From assembly GCF_018991925.1 (NCBI RefSeq), contig NW_024722158.1, positions 4,444,275 through 4,508,274 of the forward strand: a stretch of 64,000 bases of DNA. Direction: 5' to 3'. Shown here piece by piece: positions 11,386 to 22,894 of this stretch; positions within the stretch are counted from its first letter, which is position 1; every line of letters starts with the position of its first letter. A program made the translations under genes and the position numbers. The stretch is from Homarus americanus (Eukaryota; Arthropoda; Malacostraca; Decapoda; Nephropidae). The notes under the pieces were generated by a model, which worked only from the letters and a program-made list of their open reading frames with translations, was not told where the DNA came from and did not search any database.

Positions 11386-11587
11386 ACATAAGAATGGAGG
11401 AAACTGCAGCGGGCCTATTGGCCCATACTGGGCAGTCCCGTTTACACCCAACTCCTGTTGCTCATATAAACATCCAACCTGTGTTTGAAGCTATTCAGCG
11501 TATTCGAGTTAATGATGATATTTGGTAACTTGTTCCATTCATCCACTACTCTGTTTCCAAACCAGTGTTCACCTATTTCACGCCTCG
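11384..11587 (-). mobile_element. LINE 3' end, second CR1-like subfamily
   Basis: About 200 bases starting with AACATAAG (one octamer copy) and GCGGGCCTATTGGCCCATAC, then sequence that on the - strand encodes a diverged RT C-terminus. Layout matches the copies at 9,505 and 16,766 but the sequence is clearly different, so this is another subfamily. It too is embedded in GGAGGAGG repeats. Confidence 0.75.
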
Positions 11588-11649
11588 GAGGAGGTGGAGG
11601 AGGAGTGGGTCAAGGTGAGAGGTGTAGAGGATGGATATAATTAGGTATA

Positions 11650-11785
11650 CCTGGTGGCTACCTGGTGGCTCCATCTACACCTCCAGGTAAAGTACATGCA
11701 GGTACATACAGGTACATGGAAACACAGGTACAATTAGAGGTACAGGTACAAATACAGGTGCAGGTACAGGTACTAGGGTTCCCGG
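11650..11785. repeat. Irregular GTACAGGT repeats
   Basis: Short irregular repeats of GGTACAGGTACA type between 11,650 and 11,780. Confidence 0.6.
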
Positions 11786-11849
11786 ATGGTAATTTGATCA
11801 GCGGGGATGTTGCTGTCAGCCGCCCACACCCAATACACACGACTCATTG

Positions 11850-12094
11850 ATGGGCGGAAGAGTGGGTGGGGAAAGTAGATTAAGGGGTGTAGAGTGGGGG
11901 TGTGGGAGAAGGGGAGAGCTGAGGGGTGGGGGGAGTAAGGAGGGTGGGGGAGTATGTGGGGGTGAGGGGAGGGATGATGGGGGAGTGGGGGGGTGGGGAG
12001 GTGTGGGGAGAGAAGGGAGGGGGGGTGGGGAGAGGGTGGGAGGTGTGGAGGCAGAGAGGAAAGGCTTGAGAGGGCTGACGAGTGGGTCGGGGAA

Positions 12095-12154
<60 letters not shown>
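11850..12154. repeat. GGGTGGGG-rich tract plus (CA)n
   Basis: The + strand is G-rich (GGGGTGTGGAGG-like units) from 11,850 to 12,095 and offers several three-G runs for G-quadruplexes. A (CA)n run of about 29 units follows at 12,097-12,154. Confidence 0.88.
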
Positions 12155-12158
<4 letters not shown>

Positions 12159-12224
12159 CTGAAGAATAAGTTTCGTCACCGTCCAGGATTTCCTTCACAA
12201 TGGCGACTGATCTTGGAGACAAAT

Positions 12225-12378
12225 AATAAGGAAGGAGGAAAGGGAGGAAGAAGGAGGAAAGGGAGGAAGAAGGGAGTGAAAGTGATAGGGGGGAAGAGGG
12301 GAATGAGAGGGGAAGAGAAGGGAGAGGGCGGGAAAAGAGAGAGAGGGGTTAAAGAGGGAGAGAGGGGTGTGAGAGGGG
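12225..12378. repeat. Polypurine tract
   Basis: GGAAGGAGGAAAGGGAGG-type units on the + strand, ending at a T run just before a LINE fragment. Confidence 0.85.
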
Positions 12379-12383
12379 GCTTT

Positions 12384-12625
12384 TTTTAGTTTAGCAAATT
12401 TATTGACAAAGCTTGGAGTACAGTTTTCCTATTCTGAGTAATTCAGTCAGGTCTTGACACTGACTCGGCATGTAAACTTTGTAATAAACCTTTAAAGCAT
12501 ACACTTGAACACTATATTATTAAATGTGACACTGTCAAAGACTTCAGGCCACCTGGCTTATTGTATCATGAACTTTGTAATTACTATACTGAATTGGGAG
12601 CGCTTGGGGACATTCTTGCTGAGAG
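12384..12625 (+). mobile_element. LINE ORF2 C-terminal fragment with CCHC-like knuckle
   Basis: From 12,450 the + strand reads about 60 residues beginning GLDTDSACKLCNKPLKHTLE and continuing with HYIIKCD and FRPPGLLYHELC. CxxC followed by two His and a Cys is the C-terminal knuckle found at the end of many Jockey-group ORF2 proteins. A TGA at 12,435 breaks the frame upstream, so it is a decayed fragment. It differs from the three CR1-like 3' ends nearby. Confidence 0.65.
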
Positions 12626-12639
12626 AGGGAGAGAGAGAG

Positions 12640-12905
12640 ATGGTGACACACACATACTGAGCAATGCTGACACTGGTTGACACAAGCTGATACATGCTGA
12701 CACGCCCTAACACGCTGATACATGCTGACACAACCTAACACAAACACACACGTTGACACACATACATGCTGACACCCGCTCACACACACACATGCTGACA
12801 CCCGCTAACACACACACACACACACACATGCTGACACCCGCTAACACACACACACACACACATGCTGACACCCGCTAACACACACACACACATGCTGACA
12901 CACAT
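12640..12905. repeat. ATGCTGACACCCGCTAACAC minisatellite with (CA)n spacers
   Basis: Repeats of ATGCTGACACCCGCTAACAC separated by CA runs of varying length, so the period varies (about 26-40 bp). The block before 12,770 is more degenerate. Confidence 0.9.
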
Positions 12906-13119
12906 CTCACTCACTCAGGAAAAGCCACATCCTTGAGGTGACACACAGGACCACGCGACCCTTTTATCACCCTTTGACTGTGTTGTGAGGTAACCACGAC
13001 CAAGCATTTCGCCATCACACTAAGGAATAATTATGCGAATTTACTGGTAATAATAATAATACAACAAAACAATGATAATTTCTCCCATAGTTTCAACACA
13101 CAATAAATGAGACTGGAAA

Positions 13120-13300
13120 GAAGGGAGAAGAGAAATAGAGGATTAAGGAAGGAGAGAGACAAGGGGAGGGACATAGGTAGAAAGGAAGCGAGAAGAGGGA
13201 GGGAGGGAGGGAGGGAAAAGAGACACAGGTAGGAAGAGAGGAAGAAAGGGAGAAGAGACACACAGGGAGGAGGGTAGGGAGATAGGGAGAAGACAACAAG
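13120..13300. repeat. Polypurine (GGGA)n-type tract
   Basis: GA/GGGA-rich + strand including a run of GGGA tetramers at about 13,195-13,215. Confidence 0.85.
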
Positions 13301-13381
13301 TAGGTCAGCGGAAACTAATAACTAGATAACACTCAACCAGGATAAGGATGTGAACAATTATAACGTTGTTCTGCACCCTGA

Positions 13382-13640
13382 CACACACACACAGGACGAA
13401 GGAGAGAGAGAGAGAGAGAGAGAGACCACCACGGGAGGAGGTATAGTGCTGCTAACTGCACCTGGATTATCTTACCCCAACATCCAGCATAAAAATACTG
13501 CCAGCTTTCTCCTCTCTCCATTTCACCCCCTCTCTCCTCTATCTGTCTGTCTCTGTCTCTCTCATGGTAGCAACAAGAGTAAATAACCAACACAAGTGAC
13601 ACACACGTTTCTGAGTGACCACACACACACACACACACCC
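13382..13640. repeat. Short (CA)n, (GA)n and CTGT runs
   Basis: (CA)n at 13,382-13,394, (GA)n at 13,402-13,425, CTGT at 13,540-13,562 and (CA)n at 13,620-13,638. Confidence 0.85.
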
Positions 13641-13814
13641 ATACAGGCGTGCAATATGTTCTTGCACGAATACACTGGACCGTGCAAGCTGCCTTCAACA
13701 CGACTGTTCGGCCAGAAAATGAGACAACGGGAATATTTTGTTCTACGTGTTGAAACATACGTGGTGGTCTGATGTGCAGTCACTCAGGGTGTGATTATGC
13801 AAGAGTAGTGACGA

Positions 13815-13930
13815 TAGTAATAATAATACTGCTTCTACTGCTACTACTACTAATAATAATAATAATTAGAAGAAGAATATCAATAATAATCATACTAGCA
13901 ATAATAATAATCATAATACTAATAACAACA
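13815..13930. repeat. (AAT)n / (ACT)n trinucleotide repeats
   Basis: AAT-type triplets with ACT and AAC interruptions. The + strand frame is poly-Ile by composition only. Confidence 0.88.
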
Positions 13931-14144
13931 AAATGGACACTATACAGAAACCATAAAAAAAGTCTGAAGAAAAATCGTAACTGCAAAAAACTAAAAACAA
14001 ATCGTAATTGTAAAAAGAAGTAACCAAACTAAGATCCTCATTAACCTGAAGATAAAAATATGTAAAACATTTTTTTTTTTACTTTTTTTTACCATGCAGC
14101 GTGAGGCGAGCTACGACCTTGCCTGACTTCCGCCATTATTGTTG

Positions 14145-14425
14145 TAAATGGTCCTTCCATCCCTCCCCCAATCCCACCTCTCTTTCAATCCCTCCTTCCT
14201 TCCCCCAATCCCTCCTTCCTTCCCCCAATCCCTCCTTCCTTCTCCCAATCCCTCCTTCCATCCCTCAACCCCTCCCCCTCCTTCTCTCCCAATCCCTCCC
14301 TCCTTCCTTCCAATCCCTCCTTCCATCCCTCAATCCCTCCCCTCCTTCTCTCCCAATCCCTCCCTCCTTCCTTCCCTTAATCCCTCCTTCTACCCCCCAA
14401 TCCCTCCTACCCTCCGTCAATGACT
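14145..14425. repeat. About 20 bp pyrimidine minisatellite
   Basis: Tandem units of TCCCTCCTTCCTTCCCCCAA with insertions. The + strand is nearly all pyrimidine. Confidence 0.92.
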
Positions 14426-14564
14426 TTCAAAATGACCACAATGACTCCTGTCGTCTCGGGAGGGTTGTCAAAATCCTTCGCCCGTTGTGTCATATTGTTT
14501 CAAACAGTGTGGGCATACTGCTTACTTTACCCTGTGTACTTGACCTAGTGTACTATACAACAAT

Positions 14565-14785
14565 GAGGGGTGGAGAGGGGAGTGGAAAGAGGGTGGAAAA
14601 GGGGTGGAAAGGGGCTGAAAGTTGAGGGGTGGGAGGAGGATGAGAGAGGGGGGAGACCTGATATCGCAGTACACGGACGGTCCTTCCTGTAAAAAGATAC
14701 CAAGATATCGCAAGTCTGCCCCTAACACCACAATGAGAGGGAGGTGAGAGGGAGGGGAGTGGGGGTGAGAGGGAGGGGGTAAGGA
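14565..14785. repeat. Polypurine tract opposite in strand bias to 14,145-14,425
   Basis: GGGGTGGAAAGGGG and GAGAGGGAGG units on the + strand, split by about 70 bases of unique DNA at 14,655-14,725. Confidence 0.85.
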
Positions 14786-14887
14786 GGATAGTAGACATCA
14801 TGGTATGGAATGATAGATCCTCTCAGGTCGTTGTGGGTGAGGTGAGCACTTGACTGCATATATCCCTGCACCCCAGCTGATAGCAAA

Positions 14888-14932
14888 GGTCACACACACA
14901 ATAATACACACACACACACACACACACACACG
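14888..14932. repeat. (CA)n microsatellite
   Basis: CA runs broken once by AATAATA. Confidence 0.92.
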
Positions 14933-15199
14933 AAAGTTAAAACCCAACCCTGAAATAATAAAACTATATCATAACCCTACATAAACACAGGTACAGTTTA
15001 TATTACCTCTATCAATCACGTAAAGGTAAACTAGTGACCAAACATCAACGCTCTGGCTCATATATCAGGCTCACGAAACTGACAAACACACGGATAATAT
15101 TTCCAGGTTACGTTACTACCACGAGTATAAAAAAAATCCTTGTAACTAAGGGAAAAAATCCTCGTAAGTTAAGGGGAAGAATCCCCGTAAGGTAAGGGA

Positions 15200-15465
15200 A
15201 AAAATCCTCGTAACTACCACTACCACCACTACCACTACCACTACCGCCACTACCACTACCGCCACTACCACCACACCCACCACCACCACAACCGCCACTA
15301 CCACCACCACTACTCCCACTACCACAACCACCACCGCCACTACCACCGCCACTACCACTACCACCACCTCAACAACCACCACCACCACCTCAACAACCAC
15401 CACTCCCACTACCACAACCACCACTACTACCACCACCACCACCTCAACAACCACCACTATCACCG
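15200..15465. repeat. CCA/CTA trinucleotide-rich array
   Basis: Mixed CCACTACCA and CCACCACCTCAACAA units. The period of three keeps a poly-Val frame open on the - strand. Confidence 0.93.
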
Positions 15466-15614
15466 GTATTTGGTGTAATCTGAGCTAAACTATCATAATG
15501 TAATTATATTTTATCCACCTAAATTATCCTGACTACCGCCTGTCACGCCACACTCGTTACGGCTGTTAAGAGTGTCATTTGAGGGATAATTTGACTCTTG
15601 GCATGACTGGTCAA

Positions 15615-16245
15615 ATGGGCCCCAGTCCTTGTAGGCCCTAGCCATTAGAGGCCTCAATGCTAGTAGACCCCAGTTATTAGAGGCTCCAGTTATTAGGAGT
15701 CCCAGTTATTAGAGGCTCCAGACCTAGTAGACCCCAGTCCTAGTAGACCCTAGACCTAGTAGACCCCAGTCCTAGTAGACCCCAGTCCTAGTAGACCCTA
15801 GACCTAGTAGACCCCAGTCCTAGTAGACCCTAGACCTAGTAGACCTCAGACCTAGTAGTCCCCAGACCTAGTAGACCTCAGACCTAGTAGGATCTCAGAC
15901 CCAGACCTCAGTCCTAGTAGACCCTAGACCTAGTAGACCTCAGACCCAGTAGCATCTCCCCAGTCCTAGTAGACCCAGTCCTATGCAGAATCCCCTAGAC
16001 CCAGTAGACCTCAGGACCTAGTAGACCCCAACCTAGTAAAGACCCCAGTTCCTAGTAGACCCTAGGACCTAGTAGACTCCTGAACCTAGACCCAGACCAA
16101 AGAGACCCAGTCCTAGTAGACCTGTAGTTATTAGAGGCTCCAGTTGCTAGAGTCCCAAAGGCCAGGTGTCTGTCCAGTATCCTGCACCTAGTAGACCTCA
16201 GACCTAGTAGACCTCAGACCTAGTAGACCCCAATCCTAAATAATC
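15615..16245. repeat. 16/32 bp minisatellite (AGTAGACCCCAGTCCT)
   Basis: Some 35 copies of a 16 bp unit that alternates between AGTAGACCCCAGTCCT and AGTAGACCCTAGACCT, giving a 32 bp higher-order period in the middle (15,720-15,960). The edges decay into GGCTCCAGTTATTAG forms. Confidence 0.93.
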
Positions 16246-16616
16246 TCCAAACCTAATTAACAAAACTACCGACAGACGAACGTATGCCCGCCTTCTGCCT
16301 ATACTGACGAGCTCTTAATTTATACAAGTGAAGAATAAAGTGTTAAGTGAGGCCAGCCGACAAGGACAACAAGTACATTAACAACAACAAAAACATTAAA
16401 ACAACTACAGCATATAAACAGACAAGAACATAACATCACAAGGACAATTAACACTATACCATGACAAACACAGTCAGGATGATTATAACAACAACAATTA
16501 ACTAGAACAAATACAGATCGTGACGTCATAGTATTGGTGGTGACGTCATATTATAGGTCATGACGTAAATCATATTCATCGTTATTGTTGAGTTTTATGT
16601 CAAGTCACAGCTTCTT

Positions 16617-16650
<34 letters not shown>
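16617..16650. repeat. (CA)n microsatellite
   Basis: Perfect CA run of about 16 units. Confidence 0.95.
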
Positions 16651-16652
<2 letters not shown>

Positions 16653-16763
16653 ACGTCTCTTTACCCAACTCATTTAAGCTTAAAGTGAGTCAAGGTCGAG
16701 CACCTCCTCAAAGCTACACATATTTCAAGCAACAACTCAAAAGCCTGTTAAGTCACCCTTGTG

Positions 16764-16976
16764 TTAAGAACATAAGGAGTCTGCAATAGGCCGGTTGGCC
16801 TGTGCATGGCAGCTCCTGTCGAGAGTTACTACCACTCTCTATCATCCATGAATCTATCCAGCCTCCTTTTGAAACTTTCCAGCGTTCCAGCACTTACTAC
16901 AAAGTTGGTAAGCTTGTTCCACTCGTCCACCACCCTATTAGTGAACCAGTTCCTTCCTATCTCCCTCCTAAACCCA
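16764..16976 (-). mobile_element. CR1-like LINE 3' end, near-twin of the copy at 9,505
   Basis: About 210 bases aligned by eye to the 3' end of the 9,505-10,316 element with about seven substitutions and one two-base indel. It covers the octamer tail, the 3' UTR and the first part of the RT C-terminus, and is then truncated. The near identity shows both belong to one recently active subfamily. Confidence 0.85.
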
Positions 16977-17164
16977 ATGAAAATACTTAACGTGTTGTGT
17001 AGTGTTACGTTACGAGTGTTGTGTACAGTGTGTTACGTTCGTACACTGTAACACACTGGGCTCTACGTCCTCCTTATTGAACCAATTTAAAACACAGGGA
17101 AGTCAAGGTCGACCTCCAACTCCAAGTAGAAGATAAAAAAGCATTTCCTCAGTACAATGTCCAG

Positions 17165-17254
17165 GTGGTGTAGGTTAGGTTAGGTTAAGTACGTAATACA
17201 TTAGCTTCGGTTAGACTTGGTTAGGTTAAAGACACACTATGAGCTAAACTATTA

Positions 17255-17292
<38 letters not shown>
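17165..17292. repeat. TTAGG-like run and (CAT)n
   Basis: GGTTAGGTTAGGTTAAG motifs at 17,172-17,228, then a (CAT)n run of about 13 units at 17,254-17,292. Confidence 0.8.
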
Positions 17293-17429
17293 GTCTCAGT
17301 ACTCGGGGCTGAACCTTTGTAACGGTGCGAGCCATTACAAATAATAGGCTACAGCGTCGCCAAGGTCAAGTCTCATACCTGGTAATATATGCAACTGTGT
17401 ATCCCATCAGGTAACTTGTGTCCCAGCTC

Positions 17430-17752
17430 CAGACAGACAGACAGACAGGAGATACAGACAGACAGAACAGACAGACAAGAGATACAGACACAAAAGAGAT
17501 ACAGACACACAAGAGATACATACAGACAGAACAAGACACAGACAGACAAGATGCACAGACACAGACACAGACACACACACACACACACAAGACAGACACG
17601 ATAAGCAGACAGACAGATACAGAAAGCAGAGAAGATACAGACAGAAAGACACAGACACACACACACACACATACAGACAAGATACACAGACTGGCAGAGA
17701 AAATAAAAGACACAGACACAGACACACACACACACACAACACCTATTTCAAT
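17430..17752. repeat. (CAGA)n / ACAGACAC repeat tract
   Basis: CAGA tetramers with CACA and AGATA interruptions over 320 bases. Confidence 0.93.
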
Positions 17753-17844
17753 GTCTTCCAAACACCTACCCTGGGAGTCATATTTTATCATCCTTGAGTC
17801 TATTTTTATCTCCTCCCCCGTTGGTATTCTGTTGCTGTCACCCC

Positions 17845-18118
17845 TAGTGTTGTTGTTGTTGTTATTGTTGTTGTTATTGTTGTTGTTATTGTTGTTGTTG
17901 TTGTTATCATTATTGTTGTTGTTGTTGTTGTTGTTATCATTATTTTGTTGTTGTTGTTGTTATCATTATTGTTGTTGTTGTTGTTATCATTATTGTTGTT
18001 ATCATTATTGTTGTTGTTGTTGTTGTTATCATTATTGTTGTTGTTGTTATCATTATTGTTGTTGTTGTTGTTGTTATCATTATTGTTGTTATTGTTGTTA
18101 TTATTATTCTTATTATTA

Positions 18119-18154
<36 letters not shown>

Positions 18155-18250
18155 TTGTTGTTACCGTTATTATTATTATTGTTTGTCATTTTTATCATTA
18201 TTATTGCCGTTTATATTATTATTTTCATTATTATTATTGTTGTTGTTGGT
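17845..18250. repeat. (GTT)n/(ATT)n array with 15-36 bp higher order
   Basis: GTT triplets punctuated by ATCATTATT blocks at fairly even spacing. The triplet period keeps poly-Leu and poly-Asn frames open. Not coding. Confidence 0.95.
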
Positions 18251-18419
18251 ATATTATTCTCCTATTAGTAACTGGTTAGATACAGTGGTGGGTGACTGTG
18301 AAGGGTGACTGTGATGGATGACTGGTGGGTGACGTTAACGGTATGGTATTTATTGAAAAACAAGCGTAGAAGGTCAGCAGGCGACTCAGATGACTGCTAA
18401 CATCCCCACGATCCAAGGT

Positions 18420-18530
18420 CCTTCTCTCCCTCCAGTCCCTCCCTTCCTTCTTCCCTTCCTCCGTACATCCCTTTCTCCTTCCCCCTAAAACTGTATATTG
18501 ATCTCACTCTCTCTCTCTCTCTCATCTCTT
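18420..18530. repeat. Pyrimidine-rich tract with (CT)n
   Basis: CCCTCC/CTTCC sequence and a (CT)n run near 18,507-18,523. From about 18,530 to 19,120 the DNA is AT-rich with TACCTGTA motifs and no supported gene. Confidence 0.75.
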
Positions 18531-19129
18531 TTAATCCTTCCTGTGCCACCTATATACACGTTAATTCATACAGCCCCCTAGAAGACCGTATTTAATTACA
18601 CTACTTAGCAAACATCTGACACACACACACCTTACCCAGTGTGTTTATCTCGTAAGGTGTTATGTAAGACCTTGAAATATATACCTGTAACTATTGTAGC
18701 TCTACCTGTAATTATATCTACATCTATATTCATACCTGTACCTGTATTTGTAGCCCTACCTGTAATTATATATCATACCATTACTGTACTTATATACATC
18801 TATATTTATACCTGTACCTGTAACATCATCAACACCCACCTACACCTCTACTAGTTTCAATACAAGTCATTAGGACGCAGTTGACCCACAGTGATGGATA
18901 AGGTCAAGCACTGTCCACCTACTGAACCGAAGCTTTACTTGTTTACTGTATTGGTTTAGGGGCTTTAAGCTTCACATAATGTTTATATATAAGCTTATTT
19001 TTTATATTTAGTAATTATTGAGTTAAAGCTTCAGATTTTATGTATTATTTATGGAACAGCAAAGAGAATAATATTTACTGTACACTAAATCATCTTACCT
19101 GTACCTGAATTTTGGTCATATATATCATG

Positions 19130-19520
19130 AAATGTACAGTGGTGTGTGTGTGTACAGTGTTGTGTGTACAGTGGTGTGTGTGTGTGTACAGTGGTGTGTG
19201 TGTGTGTACAGTGGTGTGTGTGTGTGTACAGTGGTGTGTGTACAGTGGTGTGTGTGTGTACAGTGGTGTGTGTGTGTACAGTGGTGTGTGTGTGTGTACA
19301 GTGGTGTGTGTGTGTGTGTGTGTGTACAGTGGTGTGTGTGTGTGTGTGTGTACAGTGGTGTGTGTGTGTGTGTGTGTGTACAGTGGTGTGTGTACAGTGG
19401 TGTGTGTGTGTGTGTACAGTGGTGTGTGTGTGTGTACAGTGTTGTGTGTACAGTGGTGTGTGTGTGTACAGTGTTGTGTGTACAGTGTTGTGTACAGTGG
19501 TGTGTGTACAATACCGTGTG
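19130..19520. repeat. GTGTACAGTG minisatellite with (TG)n spacers
   Basis: About 20 copies of GTACAGTGGTGTGTG separated by (TG)n of variable length. Six frames stay open because stops are rare in such sequence. Not genes. Confidence 0.95.
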
Positions 19521-19593
19521 TAGACAACAGGTGATGTACACTATAGATTGTCGGTCATAAAGGTATCACTTATAAGAGGAAACATTTATCTAA

Positions 19594-19745
19594 AGGTCGA
19601 CGGCCGTGTGGTTACAGCACTCGCCTCCCGTCCTAAGGGTCGTTGGTTCGATCCCGAGACACTGTCGGTCGAGCCAGCTGTAATTGGACACCTCGACATT
19701 ATAACTGAGAGGTGTCGGTCAAGCTGTGTACCCTGCAGAGTATCT
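19594..19745 (+). mobile_element. tRNA-derived SINE (copy 1)
   Basis: Pol III promoter layout: an A-box-like TGGTTACAGCAC at 19,609-19,620 and a B box GGTTCGATCCC at 19,645-19,655 that fits the GGTTCGANNCC consensus. The tRNA-like head shares CAGCACTCGCCTCCC and TCCTAAGGGTC with the reverse-strand copy at 29,290. The body after 19,660 differs from that copy, so they may be two SINE types sharing a head. Confidence 0.75.
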
Positions 19746-19764
19746 TAGTGTGGTAGACAACGTG

Positions 19765-20140
19765 ACTTGTCTCCCTCCCCCCTTAGCCTCTACCTCTCCC
19801 CATGACTCCCTCCCATCTCCCCACCCCCCATGACTCCCTCCCTCCTCCCCTCCATTACCGCCACCCACGAAGACTGTCCACACCACCTTACCACCCACCC
19901 ACAAACGCCGCCCCTTGATTCTACTTTCCCCAACACCTGCCACCCACTATACACCCCCCACGCTTTATTTTCTACCACCCACAGCGTCGCCCCGCCACCC
20001 ACATCGTCCTAGCACATCTTTCCATTGACCACTACCTACACTCAAAATTATAATGCCACCCACGCAACGAATCTGTACCACCCATAATGCCCTCAGTTGT
20101 CGTCACTCACATTGCCACCCGCCACAAACCACCCACAGCA
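19765..20140. repeat. C-rich CCACCCAC low-complexity region
   Basis: Irregular CCACCCAC and CATGACTCCC motifs on the + strand, with no tidy period and no supported gene. Confidence 0.6.
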
Positions 20141-20217
20141 CCGACCACCACTAGGCCTCCTCCTCACGCCACCCCTCCTCAGAACCATAGTGTCTGATTC
20201 CACCTTCACTTCTTCCT

Positions 20218-20219
<2 letters not shown>

Positions 20220-20268
<49 letters not shown>

Positions 20269-20340
20269 CCTTTATCATCATTACTATCATCACCATTATC
20301 ATCACTATATTACCAGGTATCATCACTATTCTTAACACCA
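20220..20340. repeat. (TG)n plus ATC-rich tract
   Basis: (TG)n run at 20,221-20,265, then ATCATC/ACCATT-type triplets. Confidence 0.9.
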
Positions 20341-20444
20341 CCAACATGTTACCTTATGCCACACAAAGTAACACTACGATATATTAACAGTAAGACGATA
20401 ACAACGATATTGGATCTTAACTTCGAGTCATTAACATTCCAGGT

Positions 20445-20665
20445 AACGTAACATTAACACCTGTACCGGTGTCTATGTAAATTAAGACATATACCTGTAT
20501 GTTAATTTAAGTCTTCTACCTGTATCTAAGTTAATTAAGATCTGTACCAATATCTATGTTAATTAAGACATGTACCTATGTTAATTTAAGACCTGTACCT
20601 ATGTTAATTAAGACCTGTACCTATGTTAATTTAAGACCTGTACCTGTATGTTAATTTACGACACA
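20445..20665. repeat. About 23 bp AT-rich minisatellite
   Basis: Copies containing GACCTGTACCTATGTTAATT with period 20-30 bp. The central copies (20,570-20,650) are the best preserved. Confidence 0.88.
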
Positions 20666-20827
20666 AGATACAGGAATTCAGCTTCAAAGTACAGGTGTAA
20701 TACAGACAGCGACCTTCACCACTACAGTATCTCTCTCTGTATCTTATCAGGCAGTGAGTCGTGGGTCCTCCCCTACAGCAGATAACCTTGGCTCTCTAGC
20801 TGTTGGTAACCCGGTGTAGCATACGGT

Positions 20828-21205
20828 ACATTCACACCTCTGTAACACACCTACACCCCTGTAACACACCTACACACCTGTAACACACCTACACCCCTGT
20901 AACACACCTACACCCCTGTAACACACCTACACCCCTGTAACACACCTACACCCCCAACACACCTACACCCCTGTAACACACACCCACACACACCTGTAAC
21001 ACACCTACACCCTGTAACACACCCACACCCCTTCTGCAACACACCCACACCCCTCTGTAACACACCCATACCTCTGTAACACACTCACCCCTGTAACACA
21101 CCCACCCCTGCAACACACCTACACCTCTGTAACACACCTACACTTCTGTAAATACCTACACCCTTGTAACACACCTATACCTCTGTAACACACCTACACC
21201 CACAC
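20828..21205. repeat. 19 bp minisatellite AACACACCTACACCCCTGT
   Basis: About 20 copies of AACACACCTACACCCCTGT with small indels. The period is not divisible by three, so no long frame is kept. Confidence 0.94.
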
Positions 21206-21499
21206 AGATGGATTACCTATATTACACACAAAAAATATCCCCAAATTAAATAAACAATCTGGGTGAGTGGGCGGGCGGGTGGGTGGGCGGCGTGATGGGC
21301 GGCTACACATCACACAGACACAGACCACCAATGTCACGACCTACCTCATGACTAAACCCAACGGTATTGTCCTCGACCATAAGACTCCACTTCTCTCAGG
21401 CTCCTCCCCCACCCCCACACCCTAATATCCAGAGAGTCTCCCTAATAGCGGTTGTGTTGTCCCTGGTCCAGTCATCTCTTTACACCCCACACACATACT

Positions 21500-21750
21500 G
21501 GTAAGTGAGGAAGGAAGTGAGGAAGCGAGGGTAGGTAGTGAGGGAGGGAAGTGAGGGTAGGTAGTGAGGGAGGGAAGTGAGGGTAGGTAGTGAGGGTAGG
21601 GTGAGGGAAGGTAGTGAGGGAAGTGAGGGTAGGTAGTGAGGGAGGGAAGTGAGGGTAGGTGGTGAGGGAGGGAAGTGAGGGTAGGTGGTGAGGGAAGGTG
21701 GTGAGGATAGGTGAGGTAAGGATAGGTGAGGTAAGGATAGGTGGTAAAGG
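21500..21750. repeat. GGAAGTGAGGGTAGGTAGTG minisatellite
   Basis: Purine-rich units of GGAAGTGAGGGTAGGTAGTG, shading into GGATAGGTGAGGTAA at the right end. Confidence 0.92.
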
Positions 21751-21885
21751 AAATGGTATGGTAAGTACAGAACTCTTATTCTTCCTCTTTACTTTCCTCT
21801 TCCTACATCCCTCCACCACCACCCCTTCCATCTTCTTCCTCCCCTTCCTCCTCCTCCAGGCAACCATCACTCACTCCGGCTCCAC

Positions 21886-21891
<6 letters not shown>

Positions 21892-21935
<44 letters not shown>

Positions 21936-22063
21936 CCTCTCTCTCTCTCTCATCATCTGGACTGCCACAAAAACTCACTTTCACATTATTAACAGGTAAC
22001 AAGGTGAACAGTATCATCATCATCAACTTCACTATCACGCTAATTATCTATCTCTTATTGGTC

Positions 22064-22114
<51 letters not shown>

Positions 22115-22118
22115 AGTA
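21892..22118. repeat. (CT)n and (AAT)n microsatellites
   Basis: (CT)n at 21,892-21,951 and (AAT)n of about 15 units at 22,066-22,112. Confidence 0.95.
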
Positions 22119-22214
22119 ATAAACAATAGCAACAATAATAAACAAATATCCCAAAATGCTTAATGAATGTAAGTCACTTGAGGTCAGGTTAGGGTGATTA
22201 GTCTTCAGGTGAAT

Positions 22215-22330
22215 TAAGCTGGAGAGGTGGGGGGGTGTGAGATGGGGTGAGGGATGGTGGGGTGAGGGATGTAGTGAGGGGATGGTGGGGGTGTGAGGAT
22301 GGGGTGAGGGATGGTGGGTGGGGAGTCTCT
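22215..22330. repeat. GGGATGGTGGGGTGA repeats
   Basis: Purine/G-rich short tandem units GATGGGGTGAGGGATGGTGG. Confidence 0.85.
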
Positions 22331-22574
22331 CAGGTGGCCAGATGATATCAGCTGTACAAAAGGAAGGAAGGAAGGAACGAAGGAAGGTAATTAGCGTTGG
22401 GAAAAACAGACTGAAATTTTCCCCAAGGTAATTAAGTTCAAGGGTCATTAGGGCGAGTAATTACCGAAACTTCCACCTTTGACCTTAGGAATGTGTGTGA
22501 TATGGGGGAGGCAATTAGAGGGATGAGACACTATTGGAGACCATGGAGATAATGTGAGGTTTGTGTACTGGAGA

Positions 22575-22672
22575 ACATGGAGACTGGAGGAGAGATGGAG
22601 GAGGAGGGAGAAGAGGGGTAGGGGAAGAGGGGGAGGGGGTAGTGGAGGAGGGGGTAGAGGAAGGTTAGGGTA

Positions 22673-22727
<55 letters not shown>
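22575..22727. repeat. Polypurine tract ending in (GA)n
   Basis: GGAGGAGGG-type sequence and a (GA)n run of about 24 units at 22,678-22,726. Confidence 0.93.
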
Positions 22728-22728
<1 letters not shown>

Positions 22729-22894
22729 GGGGAGGGTACTAATTAAAAACCCAACCCCGGACAAAAACATCCCTTTGTACTAATTAACTTTTATGTCCAT
22801 TATATCAAAAGACCAAATAATTATGTAAATTAACTTACAAAAAATAAATAAAATTCAATGACCATGAAATTAATACCAATGCAGAGGTGGTCCG

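Noticed and set aside
15600..16245. CRISPR-like array, because of regular short repeats
   Set aside because: Units are contiguous and variable with no unique spacers; the DNA is animal nuclear.
17806..18198. Poly-Asn protein on the - strand
   Set aside because: Trinucleotide (GTT/ATT) array; composition explains it fully.
19594..19745. Functional tRNA gene
   Set aside because: A and B boxes are present, but no cloverleaf with a sound acceptor stem could be folded by eye, and the head recurs at 29,290 with a SINE body.
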